64,000 nucleotides of DNA. Source: Methylibium sp965279545 (GTDB lineage Bacteria; Pseudomonadota; Gammaproteobacteria; Burkholderiales; Burkholderiaceae_C). The first letter of the stretch is position 1, and the number at the start of each line of letters is the position of its first letter. Below are positions 18,602-27,035 of this stretch, piece after piece. The translations under genes were made by a program, and so were the position numbers. A model generated the notes under the pieces. It was not told where the DNA came from, did no database searches, and worked only from the letters and a program-made list of their open reading frames with translations. The DNA lies in NCBI RefSeq assembly GCF_965279545.1, contig NZ_OZ257250.1:3410001-3474000 (forward strand). The letters run 5' to 3'.

Positions 18602-19318
18602 TCAGCCCGCCCGCCGGAACGTGAGGTTGATGCGGTGCCGGCCCGTCAGCGCGTGCTGCCCCTCCTTCAGCGCCAGCACGCCGTGGTAGCGCAGCCGGGC
18701 GGGCCCACCCCACACCACCACGTCGCCGTGCGCCAGCGGCAGCCTCGCGGCCCGGTCGCTGCGCTTCGTGCCGCCGAACAGGAAGACCGCGGGCAGGCCG
18801 AGCGAAACCGAGACGATCGGCGCGCGGAAGTCGCGTTCGTTCCTGTCTTGGTGCAGGCTCAGCCGGGCTCCGGGCTCGTAGCGATTGACCAAGCAGGCGT
18901 CGGGCGCGAAACCGTCGAAGCCGGCCTGCGCCGCGGCGCGCGTCGCGAGGTCGAGGAAGGACCGCGGCATCGCCGGCCAGGGGCGGGCGTTGTCCGGATC
19001 CGCCGCGTCGTAGCGGTAGCCCGTGACGTCGCTGACCCAGCCGAGCGCGCCGCAGTTGGTCATCGCCACCGACATGCGAAAGCCGCCGGGGGTGAGCATG
19101 TGCCGCAAGGGCGCTGCGTCGAGCACGCCTTGCAGGTCGGCCAGCAAGGCGCCGGCGCAGGACGCCGCCCCGCCGCGCCACACGATGGCGCCGGGCGCGA
19201 GCGGCTCGGTCGACGGCGGCGTGGGCGGGCTCGCATCGGCGGCCGCGAACAGGTCCATCGTCGAGCGCACCGCCATGCCCGCCACCGGTTCAGGCCGCGT
19301 CCTGTCGCGTGCGTTCAT
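18602..19318 (-). CDS. alkB: AlkB-type 2-oxoglutarate/Fe(II) DNA repair dioxygenase
   Basis: A 238-residue oxidative demethylase that repairs 1-methyladenine and 3-methylcytosine. The iron ligands appear as HQD (SLHQDRNERD) and the distal His in RYHGVLAL. The 2-oxoglutarate-binding Arg pair is RHRINLTFR. Nucleotide-contact residues lie in CLVNRYEPGARLSLH. The start ATG at 19316-19318 overlaps the ada stop (ATGA), so the two are translationally coupled. The pairing with Ada supports an alkylation-damage operon. Confidence 0.94.
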   Translation of the reverse strand: MNARDRTRPEPVAGMAVRSTMDLFAAADASPPTPPSTEPLAPGAIVWRGGAASCAGALLADLQGVLDAAPLRHMLTPGGFRMSVAMTNCGALGWVSDVTGYRYDAADPDNARPWPAMPRSFLDLATRAAAQAGFDGFAPDACLVNRYEPGARLSLHQDRNERDFRAPIVSVSLGLPAVFLFGGTKRSDRAARLPLAHGDVVVWGGPARLRYHGVLALKEGQHALTGRHRINLTFRRAG

Positions 19319-20394
19319 GCCTTCGCTTCCCTTTCGAGCAGCGCGCGCTTGCGCTCGACACCCCAGCGATAGCCGGACAGCGCGCCGTCGCTGCGCACGA
19401 CCCGGTGGCAGGGAATCGCCACGGCCAGCGCATTGGCGCCGCAGGCCTGCGCCACGGCCCGCACCGATTTCGGGTTTCCGATGCGCTGCGCGATGTCGGC
19501 GTAGCTCGCGGTCCGCCCGGCCGGGATCTCGCGCAGCGCCTGCCAGACGCGCTGCTGGAAGGCGGTGCCGCGCACGTCGAGCGGCAGGTCGAGGCCGAGC
19601 CGCGGCGCCTCGACGAAGCCGACCACCCGCGCAACGAGCTGCTCGAAGGCCGCCTCGCCGCCGATCAGCTGCGCCTGCGGGAAGCGGTCCTGCAGATCGT
19701 GCGCCAGCGTGTCCGGGTCGTCGCCGATCAGGATCGCGCAGACACCGCGGTCGCTTTGCGCGACGAGGATGGCACCGAGCGAGCATTGCCCGATGGCGAA
19801 GCGGATCGCGGTGTCGGCGCCGCCGGCGCGGTAGCGCGTGGCAGTCATGCCGAGCACCTGATCGGCCTCTTCGTAGAAGCGGCCGCCGGAGTTGTAGCCG
19901 GCGCCATAGATCGCGTCGGTCACCGTGCCGCTGCGGCCGAGCGCTTCGCGCAGGCGCCGGGCGCGGTGCGCGGCGGCATAGGCCCTGGGCGTCAGGCCGG
20001 TCGCGGCCTTGAAGACGCGGTGCAGGTGGTAGGCGCTCATGCCGGCGTGCCGTGCCAGCTCCTCGAGTGTCGGCGCCTGCTCCGCGGCTTCGATGAAGCG
20101 GCACAACTCGGCGACCCTGGCCGCCTGCCGGGCCGCGAGCGAGAGCTGATCGGGCTTGCAGCGCAGGCAGGGACGGAAGCCCGCGCGCTGCGCGTCTGCC
20201 GCCGTCGCATGGAAGGCCACGTTCTCGGGCCGGGCCGCTCGCGCCGGGCAGCTCGGCCGGCAGTACACGCCGGTCGAGCGGACTGAATAGAAGAACCGAC
20301 CGTCGGCCTGCGGGTCGCGGGCCACCACCGCCGCCCAGCGCGGATCGCTCACGGTTGCCGCGGCGAGCCGTTCGGTCTTGGTGTTCATGTTCAT
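19315..20394 (-). CDS. ada: Ada: methylphosphotriester/O6-methylguanine methyltransferase and activator
   Basis: A 359-residue trifunctional protein. The N-terminal zinc site is Cys45, Cys49, Cys76, Cys79, with Cys45 the phosphotriester methyl acceptor. The AraC-type helix-turn-helix follows (LARHAGMSAYHLHRVFK). The C-terminal methyltransferase carries AVAIPCHRVV with acceptor Cys329. All domains match E. coli Ada in order and length. Two start codons (MNM) are possible at 20394 and 20388. It heads the ada-alkB operon and should activate it after methylation of Cys45. Confidence 0.95.
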   Translation of the reverse strand: MNMNTKTERLAAATVSDPRWAAVVARDPQADGRFFYSVRSTGVYCRPSCPARAARPENVAFHATAADAQRAGFRPCLRCKPDQLSLAARQAARVAELCRFIEAAEQAPTLEELARHAGMSAYHLHRVFKAATGLTPRAYAAAHRARRLREALGRSGTVTDAIYGAGYNSGGRFYEEADQVLGMTATRYRAGGADTAIRFAIGQCSLGAILVAQSDRGVCAILIGDDPDTLAHDLQDRFPQAQLIGGEAAFEQLVARVVGFVEAPRLGLDLPLDVRGTAFQQRVWQALREIPAGRTASYADIAQRIGNPKSVRAVAQACGANALAVAIPCHRVVRSDGALSGYRWGVERKRALLEREAKA

Positions 20395-20658
20395 GGTCTG
20401 CTGTCGTTTCCGTCCATCGATACGACAACTTTAGGCGTCGTGAACCGACGAGACACCCCGACTCTTGCTTTCGAATCGGGGAGAAGCGGACAGGGTTGTC
20501 AGGCAGCCCCACCCGGTTCCCGCTTCATTTGACGGCATGCTGTGCAACGTGGCACACCCACCGTGGTGGCATCCGCGACGATGGCGTTGCGCCCTGGCCG
20601 CTTCGGCCCCTGGGGGCCGTGGCGTTCGATCGGCCCTCGACAGCGGACAGGTTGAACG
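20395..20658. other. Divergent ada / HEYVH-protein intergenic region
   Basis: 264 bp between divergent starts, so it should carry both promoters and the Ada operator. I could not assign a clear Ada box or -35/-10 pair. Short internal palindromes such as CACCGTGGTG occur, but nothing is strong enough to call. Confidence 0.3.
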
Positions 20659-21243
20659 GTGAAGAGAGCGACGCACCGCCTCGTGCCTGCCACGGCCGCC
20701 TGGCTGTTCATGGCACTGCCGGGGATACCGGAGCACTCACTGGCGCAGCACGGTGAGTACGTCGCTGCCGTCCCTGCTCGATCTGCGTACACGCCCGTGC
20801 CGATCGGCGAGGTCGCGCCGCTTCTGGCCACGGCCGAGCGTCTCAGTGGCCTGCCTCCCTTGCCCCGCGGCACCGTGCCGGCGGTCTGGTCGGTCACGGA
20901 ACCGCAGTTGCAGGCTCTCGTCTGCAAGGACGAAGGCGCGCCCTGCCATGGCTTGCAGGCGGTGTACGACACCGACAGCAACCGGATCCTGGTGCTCGAG
21001 TGGGGCCGCCAGCGGGGTGTGGAATGGGAGAGCTTCGTGGTCCATGAGTATGTGCACGCCCTGCAATATGCCCAGCGCGGCGCCGCCATCTACGCGACCT
21101 GCGAAGCCACGCGTGCGACCGAACAGCAGGCCTACGACGTGCAGGACGCCTACCTGAAGATGCACGGGGCGCTGTTGCGCGTCGGCTCTCGGATGTGGTG
21201 GTGGCAATGCCCTGGCAGCACCCTGGAGACGGCCCAGCAGTAG
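20659..21243 (+). CDS. Secreted HExxH-motif protein, possible metallopeptidase
   Basis: A 194-residue exported protein. A signal peptide covers about residues 1-29 (ATAAWLFMALPGIPEHSLAQ). The central motif FVVHEYVHALQ is an HExxH zinc-peptidase signature, followed 15-20 residues later by CEATRATEQQAYDVQ, where the Glu could be the third ligand. Three Cys residues in the mature part could form a disulphide. It resembles a family of short hypothetical periplasmic proteins (I think the DUF6647 type, not certain). The substrate is unknown. It stands alone, divergent from ada. Confidence 0.6.
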   Translation: MKRATHRLVPATAAWLFMALPGIPEHSLAQHGEYVAAVPARSAYTPVPIGEVAPLLATAERLSGLPPLPRGTVPAVWSVTEPQLQALVCKDEGAPCHGLQAVYDTDSNRILVLEWGRQRGVEWESFVVHEYVHALQYAQRGAAIYATCEATRATEQQAYDVQDAYLKMHGALLRVGSRMWWWQCPGSTLETAQQ

Positions 21244-21416
21244 CGCAGAGGCCGTCGGCAGCACCGATCGAGATCGCGACGGCGCACCGCCTTGGGGCCC
21301 GTTCGCACGGCTCGGGGTCCGCGCCGTTGCGCAAACCCACGTAAGGGGAACCCCGCCTGTTGCAGCGCAACAGCGCTGCCTTAGAGTGCAAGGCCCTGCC
21401 GGCCCCTTTCCTCTGC

Positions 21417-22190
21417 ATGAGCGACTACATCCTCCAGACACGCGATCTCTCGAAGGAGTTCAAGGGCTTCACGGCCGTGGACCGCGTGAACCTGCAGGTG
21501 CAGCGCGGCCACATCCATGCGCTGATCGGGCCCAACGGCGCCGGCAAGACCACCTGCTTCAACCTGCTGACCAAGTTCCTCGCCCCCACGCGCGGCACGA
21601 TCCACTTCAACGGCCACGACATCACTCACGAGAAATCCGCGCAGATCGCGCGGCGCGGCGTGATCCGCTCCTTCCAGATCTCCGCCGTGTTCCCCCACCT
21701 CAGCGTGCTGGAGAACGTGCGCATCGGCCTGCAGCGCTTCACCGGCAGCTCCTTCCATTTCTGGAAGAGCCTCTCGGGCCTGCGCGCGCTCGACGCGCGC
21801 GTGCTCGAACTGCTGGAGCTGGTCGATCTGCGCGAGATGGCCCCGCTGAAGGCCGCCGACCTGCCCTACGGCCGCAAGCGCGCGCTGGAGATCGCCACCA
21901 CCATGGCCATGAGCCCCGAGCTCATGCTGCTCGACGAGCCCACCCAGGGCATGGGCCACGAGGACGTCGAGCGCGTCACCGCCCTCATCAAGCGCGTGGC
22001 CGAAGGCCGCACCGTGCTGATGGTGGAACACAACATGAAGGTCGTCGCCACCATCGCCGACCGCCTCACCGTGCTGGCGCGCGGCGCGGTGCTCGCCGAG
22101 GGCGACTACGCCAGCGTCTCCCGGCACCCGGCGGTGCTCGAAGCCTACATGGGCAGCGAGGCCACCGAGCTGCAGGGAGCCCACGGATGA
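21417..22190 (+). CDS. livG: Branched-chain amino-acid-type ABC transporter ATPase LivG
   Basis: A 257-residue ABC ATPase, first gene of a five-gene HAAT-family transporter. Walker A GPNGAGKTT, Walker B LMLLDEPTQGMGHED and the switch His in VEHNMKVV are intact. The signature loop reads LPYGRKRALE instead of LSGGQ, a form I associate with a LivG subgroup. The ATG at 21417 was preferred to the in-frame ATG at 21360. The stop overlaps livF by ATGA. Confidence 0.92.
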   Translation: MSDYILQTRDLSKEFKGFTAVDRVNLQVQRGHIHALIGPNGAGKTTCFNLLTKFLAPTRGTIHFNGHDITHEKSAQIARRGVIRSFQISAVFPHLSVLENVRIGLQRFTGSSFHFWKSLSGLRALDARVLELLELVDLREMAPLKAADLPYGRKRALEIATTMAMSPELMLLDEPTQGMGHEDVERVTALIKRVAEGRTVLMVEHNMKVVATIADRLTVLARGAVLAEGDYASVSRHPAVLEAYMGSEATELQGAHG

Positions 22191-22903
22191 GCGGCCCCCT
22201 GGCGCTGGAGATCAAGGGCCTGCACGCCTGGTACGGCGAGAGCCACATCCTGCACGGCATCGAGCTGGCGGTGCCGCGCGGGCAGGTGGTCACGCTGCTC
22301 GGGCGCAACGGCGCCGGGCGCACCACCACGCTGCGCGCCATCATGGGCCTGACCGGCAGCCGCAAGGGCTCGATCAAGGTGCACGGGCAGGAAACCATCG
22401 GGCTGCCCACCCACCGCATCGCCCACCTGGGACTCGGCTACTGCCCGGAGGAGCGCGGCATCTTCGCCTCGCTCACGACCGAAGAGAACCTGCAGCTGCC
22501 GCCACGCCTGAAGGCCGGGCGCGGCAAGGCGATGGGCGAGGCCGAGATCTACGCGATGTTCCCCAACCTGGCCGAGCGCCGCGCCAGCCCGGGCACGCGG
22601 TTGTCGGGCGGCGAGCAGCAGATGCTGGCGGTGGCCCGCATCCTGCGGATCGGGGCGGACATCCTGCTGCTCGACGAGATCTCCGAGGGCCTGGCGCCGG
22701 TGATCGTGCAGGCGCTGGCGCGCATGATCAGGGCGCTCAAGGCGCAGGGCTTCACCATCGTGATGGTGGAGCAGAACTTCCGCTTCGCCGCCCCGCTGGC
22801 CGATCACTTCCACGTGGTCGAGCACGGCCTGGTCGCGCTGTCCTTCCCCGCCTCCGAGCTCGCCGCCAAACAGGCTCAGCTCGATGAACTGCTCAGCGTC
22901 TGA
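22187..22903 (+). CDS. livF: Branched-chain amino-acid-type ABC transporter ATPase LivF
   Basis: A 238-residue ABC ATPase, partner of LivG. The signature LSGGEQQML and Walker B ILLLDEISEGL are good, with switch His replaced by Gln (VEQNF), common in LivF. Walker A reads GRNGAGRTTT: the invariant Lys is Arg45. The start overlaps the livG stop by four bases, giving translational coupling. The Arg substitution may impair ATP hydrolysis at this half-site or be a subgroup trait. Confidence 0.92.
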   Translation: MSGPLALEIKGLHAWYGESHILHGIELAVPRGQVVTLLGRNGAGRTTTLRAIMGLTGSRKGSIKVHGQETIGLPTHRIAHLGLGYCPEERGIFASLTTEENLQLPPRLKAGRGKAMGEAEIYAMFPNLAERRASPGTRLSGGEQQMLAVARILRIGADILLLDEISEGLAPVIVQALARMIRALKAQGFTIVMVEQNFRFAAPLADHFHVVEHGLVALSFPASELAAKQAQLDELLSV

Positions 22904-22952
22904 ACCCCCGCGCGCTTCGCTTCTCATCACAACACACCCCAAGGAGATCTGC

Positions 22953-24170
22953 ATGACCCACGCTCTCTCGCGCATCGCGCTGGCTGCCGGTGCAGCCTGC
23001 GGCCTCACCATCGGCGCCGGCTCGGCACAGGCCCAGGTTTCGGGAGACATCGTCAAGATCGGCATCATCACCGACATGTCGGGCCTGTACGCCGACCTCG
23101 ACGGCGCCGGCGGCGTGGAAGCCATCAAGATGGCGGTGGCCGACATGAAAGGCATGGTGGCAGGCAAGAAGATCGAGGTGGTCTACGCGGACCACCAGAA
23201 CAAGGCCGATGTCGCCGCCAGCAAGGCGCGCGAATGGTTCGACACCCAGGGCGTCGACATGCTGATCGGCGGCACCAACTCCGGCGCCGCGCTGGCGATG
23301 GCGAAGGTGGCGGCCGAGAAGAAGAAGCCCTACATCGTGATCGGCGCCGGCTCGGCGCGCGTCAGCAACGAGGACTGCACGCCGTACTCGATCCACTATG
23401 CCTACGACACGGTGGCGCTGGCCAACGGCACGGGAGGGGCGGTCACGAAGGCGGGCGGCAAGACCTGGTATTTCCTGACGGCCGACTACGCCTTCGGCCA
23501 GTCGCTGCAGAACGACACCACGGCGGTGGTGACCAAGTCGGGCGGCCAGGTGCTCGGCAGCGTGAAGCACCCGCTGTCGGCCTCGGATTTCTCGTCCTTC
23601 CTGCTGCAGGCGCAGTCGAGCAAGGCGCAGATCCTGGGGCTGGCCAATGCCGGCGGCGACACCATCAATGCGATCAAGGCGGCCAACGAGTTCGGCGTGA
23701 CCAAGACCATGAAGCTCGCCGGCCTGCTGATGTTCATCAACGACATCCATTCGCTCGGGCTGAACGCGACCCAGGGCATGTACATGACGGACAGCTGGTA
23801 CTGGAACCAGAGCCCGGAGGCGCGCGCCTGGAGCCGCCGCTTCTTCGAGAAGATGAAGCGCATGCCCTCGTCGCTGCAGGCGGCCGACTACTCCGCCACG
23901 GCGCACTACCTGAAAGCGGTCGAGGCGGCCAAGACCGACGACGGCGAGAAGGTGATGGCGCAGATGAAGGCCACGCCGATCAACGACTTCTACGCCAAGG
24001 GCACGATCCGCGCCGATGGCCGCGCAGTGCACGACATGTTCCTGCTGCAGGTGAAGTCGCAGAAGGAGTCGATCGAACCCTGGGATTACTTCAAGGTGGT
24101 CGAGAAGATCCCCGGCGACCAGGCCTTCACGAAGCTGGCCGACAGCAAGTGCCCGCTGGTCAAGAAGTGA
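22953..24170 (+). CDS. livK: Periplasmic amino-acid-type binding protein LivK
   Basis: A 405-residue type-I periplasmic binding protein. The signal peptide is SRIALAAGAACGLTIGAGSAQAQ. The mature start VSGDIVKIGIITDMSGLYAD is the classic LivJ/K beginning; IGGTNSGAALAMAKVA lines the ligand cleft. AAGGAG lies 5 bp before the ATG. The large substrate loop and its position in this operon suggest a carboxylate or amino-acid ligand, but the actual substrate cannot be read. It sits between the ATPases and permeases of the operon. Confidence 0.92.
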   Translation: MTHALSRIALAAGAACGLTIGAGSAQAQVSGDIVKIGIITDMSGLYADLDGAGGVEAIKMAVADMKGMVAGKKIEVVYADHQNKADVAASKAREWFDTQGVDMLIGGTNSGAALAMAKVAAEKKKPYIVIGAGSARVSNEDCTPYSIHYAYDTVALANGTGGAVTKAGGKTWYFLTADYAFGQSLQNDTTAVVTKSGGQVLGSVKHPLSASDFSSFLLQAQSSKAQILGLANAGGDTINAIKAANEFGVTKTMKLAGLLMFINDIHSLGLNATQGMYMTDSWYWNQSPEARAWSRRFFEKMKRMPSSLQAADYSATAHYLKAVEAAKTDDGEKVMAQMKATPINDFYAKGTIRADGRAVHDMFLLQVKSQKESIEPWDYFKVVEKIPGDQAFTKLADSKCPLVKK

Positions 24171-24247
24171 CACCGGTCCCCGTTCGCCGCCGCTGCGGGG
24201 CCGCGCTGGTGCGGGCCTGAAGAACCGCCAACACGGACGACGTCAGC

Positions 24248-25135
24248 ATGAACGACTTTCTCGGCATACCCCTGCCGGCGCTGCTGGGCCAGCTGCTGCT
24301 GGGGCTGGTGAACGGCTCGTTCTACGCGATCCTGTCGCTGGGGCTGGCGGTGATCTTCGGCATGCTCAACATCATCAACTTCGCCCACGGGGCGCTGTAC
24401 ATGATGGGGGCCTTCCTGGCCTGGATGGGGCTGGAGTACCTGGGGCTGAACTACTGGGTCATGCTGCTGGCCGCGCCGCTGCTGGTGGGCGTGCTGGGCA
24501 TCCTGATCGAGCGGCTGCTGCTGCAGTGGCTCTACCGGCTCGACCACCTCTACGGCCTGCTGCTGACCTTCGGCATCACCCTGGTGGCCGAAGGCGTCTT
24601 TCGCTCCTTCTACGGCGTCTCCGGCCAGCCCTACCCGGTGCCCGAGGCGCTGTCGGGCGCCACCAACCTGGGCTTCATGATCCTGCCCAACTACCGCGCC
24701 TGGGTCGTCGCCGCCTCGCTGGTGGTGTGCCTGGCGGTGTGGGCGCTGATCGAGAAGACCTCGCTGGGCGCCACGCTGCGCGCCGGCACCGAGAACCCGC
24801 GCCTGGTGCAGGCCTTCGGCATCAACGTGCCACGCCTGGTCACGCTCACCTACGCCGGCGGCGTGGCACTGGCGGCCTTCGCCGGCGTGCTGGCCGCCCC
24901 CATCATCCAGGTCTCGCCGCTGATGGGCTCGAACCTCATCATCACCGTCTTCGCGGTGGTCGTGATCGGCGGCATGGGCTCCATCCTGGGCTCCATCGTC
25001 ACCGGCCTGGGCCTGGGGCTGGTCGAGGGCCTCACCAAGGTGGTCTACCCCGAGGCCTCCAGCACCGTGGTGTTCGTCATCATGGCCATCGTGCTGCTGA
25101 TCCGACCGGCCGGCCTGTTCGGGAAGGAAAAATGA
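24248..25135 (+). CDS. livH: ABC transporter permease LivH
   Basis: A 295-residue permease with about eight membrane helices. Family motifs include LLLGLVNGSFYAILSLGLAV, GMLNIINFAHGALYM and the late cytoplasmic loop VVIGGMGSILGSIVTGLGLG. It partners LivM. Its stop is ATGA (25132-25135), where livM would be expected to begin directly, but a 132-bp palindromic insert now separates the two. Confidence 0.94.
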   Translation: MNDFLGIPLPALLGQLLLGLVNGSFYAILSLGLAVIFGMLNIINFAHGALYMMGAFLAWMGLEYLGLNYWVMLLAAPLLVGVLGILIERLLLQWLYRLDHLYGLLLTFGITLVAEGVFRSFYGVSGQPYPVPEALSGATNLGFMILPNYRAWVVAASLVVCLAVWALIEKTSLGATLRAGTENPRLVQAFGINVPRLVTLTYAGGVALAAFAGVLAAPIIQVSPLMGSNLIITVFAVVVIGGMGSILGSIVTGLGLGLVEGLTKVVYPEASSTVVFVIMAIVLLIRPAGLFGKEK

Positions 25136-25136
25136 C

Positions 25137-25268
25137 GACCACCCCCGTTGCGGCTGCGCCGCTCCCCCTCGAAGGGGGCGACGCTGGCGGGCCGGCGAAG
25201 CCGGACCCGCGGCGTCTGCTCGATACGCTCCGTTCGCACCACGCGTCCTTCGCGTCGGAGTCCGTGAG
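25137..25268. mobile_element. 132-bp palindromic insertion between livH and livM, flanked by ATGAC repeats
   Basis: The segment lies between two copies of ATGAC, at 25132-25136 (livH stop) and 25269-25273 (livM start), as a target-site duplication would leave. Its core (25157-25214) has an outer stem CGCCGC/GCGGCG. This encloses the hairpins CCCCCT-cga-AGGGGG and CCGGC-gaa-GCCGG, giving a cloverleaf-like fold. It carries no transposase. It creates a 46-codon frame overlapping both neighbours by ATGA, probably incidental. It looks like a non-autonomous, MITE-like repeat of a type common in Burkholderiales intergenic DNA. Confidence 0.6.
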
Positions 25269-26252
25269 ATGACAAACCAACGATCCCCGCTGCTCGGCTA
25301 CGCCGCGCTCTTCATCGCCATCGCGCTGCTGCCGGCGCTGGGCGCCTACCCGATCTTCGTGATGAAGGTGCTGTGCTATGCGCTCTTCGCCTGCGCCTTC
25401 AACCTGCTGATCGGCTTCACCGGGCTGCTGTCCTTCGGCCATGCGGCCTTCCTGGGGGCGGCGGCCTACGGTGCCGGCCATGCGCTCAAGGTCTGGGGCT
25501 TTCCGGCGCCTCTCGGGCTGCTGTTCGGTGCGGCGGTGGCGGCGCTGGCCGGGCTGGCGTTCGGCTGGCTGGCGATCCGGCGCTCGGGGATCTATTTCTC
25601 GATGATCACGCTGGCGCTGTCGCAGATGCTGTTCTTCTTCTTCCTGCAGGCGCCCTTCACCGGCGGCGAGGACGGGCTGCAGTCGGTGCCGCGCGGGCGC
25701 TTCCTGGGGCTGGACCTGGCGAGCGACCTGACGCTGTACTACGTGGTGCTGGCGATCTTCATCGCCGCGTTCTGGCTGATCTACCGCACGGTGCATTCGC
25801 CGTTCGGGCAGGTGCTGACCTCGATCCGGGAGAACGAGGCGCGGGCCACGTCGCTGGGCTACGACGTGGAGCGTTTCAAGCTGGTGGCCTTCGTGCTGTC
25901 GGCGGCGCTGGCCGGGCTGGCGGGGGCGACGAAGACGCTGGTGCTGGGCTTCGCGACACTCACCGACGCGGTGTGGACGACCTCGGGGGCGGTGATCCTG
26001 ATGACGCTGGTGGGCGGCATGGGCACGATGGTCGGGCCGATGGTGGGCGCGCTGGTGGTCGTGGCGCTGGAGAACAAGATCGGCGACGTCGGCCGGGTGC
26101 TGGCCGAGCTCACCGGCATCGGCTGGTTCAACGGCCTGGGCGAGTCGGTCACCCTCGTCACCGGGCTCATCTTCATCGTCTGTGTGCTCGCCTTCCGCAG
26201 GGGGCTCGTCGGCGAGGCGGGGGCGCTGCTGGCGCGCTGGCGCAAGACCTGA
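25269..26252 (+). CDS. livM: ABC transporter permease LivM
   Basis: A 327-residue permease with about nine helices. Family features include NLLIGFTGLLSFGHAAFLGAAAYG, the SIRENEARATSLGYDVERFK cytoplasmic loop and VGGMGTMVGPMVGALVVV. It is the last gene of livGFKHM. It ends 19 bp before the convergent YggS gene. Confidence 0.94.
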   Translation: MTNQRSPLLGYAALFIAIALLPALGAYPIFVMKVLCYALFACAFNLLIGFTGLLSFGHAAFLGAAAYGAGHALKVWGFPAPLGLLFGAAVAALAGLAFGWLAIRRSGIYFSMITLALSQMLFFFFLQAPFTGGEDGLQSVPRGRFLGLDLASDLTLYYVVLAIFIAAFWLIYRTVHSPFGQVLTSIRENEARATSLGYDVERFKLVAFVLSAALAGLAGATKTLVLGFATLTDAVWTTSGAVILMTLVGGMGTMVGPMVGALVVVALENKIGDVGRVLAELTGIGWFNGLGESVTLVTGLIFIVCVLAFRRGLVGEAGALLARWRKT

Positions 26253-26271
26253 GGAAGGCGCGCACTCGCGC

Positions 26272-26982
26272 TCACTCCGTTCGCGGGGCGGCTGGCGGAC
26301 GGGCGCCGAAGATCGCGGTGCCGACCCGTACGATGGTGGCGCCTTCGAGCACCGCCGCCTCCAGGTCGGCTGTCATGCCCATCGACAAGGTGTCGAGCGC
26401 AAGCCCGGCGCCATTGAGCCGTTCGAGCAACTCGCGCAACGCACGGTGCGGCCGGCGCTGCGCCGCCAGGTCGCCGGCCGGCTCCGGGATCGCCATCAGC
26501 CCGCGCAGCCGCAGCTGCGGCAACGCTGCCACCGCGCGCGCCGCCGCTTCGACCTCGGCCGGCGCCAGCCCGCTCTTGCTGGCCTCACCGCTGATGTTGA
26601 CCTGCAGACAGACCTGCAGCGGCGCCAGCCTCGCCGGCCGCTGCTCCGACAGGCGCTGGGCGATCTTCAGCCGGTCGATCGAGTGCACCCAGTCGAAGGC
26701 CTCGGCCACGACACGGGTCTTGTTGCCCTGCAGAGGACCGATCAGGTGCCACTCGAGCTGCGCTCGCACATCGGCCAGCGCAGCGATCTTGTCGAGGGCC
26801 TCCTGCACGTAGTTCTCGCCGAAGCGCGTCTGGCCGGCCGCCAGGGCCTCGCGCACGCTGTCGGCGCCAAACGTCTTGCTGACCGCCAGCAGCGTGACGC
26901 TTGCCACAGGACGGTGCGCCACGTCACACGCTTGTGCGATGCGCCCGCTCACTTCTTGTATCTTGCTCGCGATCGTCGCCAT
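26272..26982 (-). CDS. YggS-family pyridoxal-phosphate homeostasis protein
   Basis: A 236-residue PLP-binding TIM-barrel protein that buffers intracellular PLP. The PLP lysine is Lys36 in LLAVSKTF, the same number as in E. coli YggS. FGENYVQEA, WHLIGPLQGNK and the phosphate-binding SMGMTADLEAA are conserved. The start MATIASKIQEV at 26982 fits the family; the frame opens to 27012. It is divergent from pilT with 53 bp between starts, the common yggS-pilT arrangement. Confidence 0.95.
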   Translation of the reverse strand: MATIASKIQEVSGRIAQACDVAHRPVASVTLLAVSKTFGADSVREALAAGQTRFGENYVQEALDKIAALADVRAQLEWHLIGPLQGNKTRVVAEAFDWVHSIDRLKIAQRLSEQRPARLAPLQVCLQVNISGEASKSGLAPAEVEAAARAVAALPQLRLRGLMAIPEPAGDLAAQRRPHRALRELLERLNGAGLALDTLSMGMTADLEAAVLEGATIVRVGTAIFGARPPAAPRTE

Positions 26983-27035
26983 AATCCTCTGAACCTCTGC
27001 CGTCTGGCGCACGCACTGCGCTCGCCACCCAACCC

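Noticed and set aside
25132..25272. 46-codon frame bridging livH and livM with ATGA overlaps at both ends
   Set aside because: The overlaps are explained by the target-site duplication of the inserted palindromic element; the product is low-complexity.
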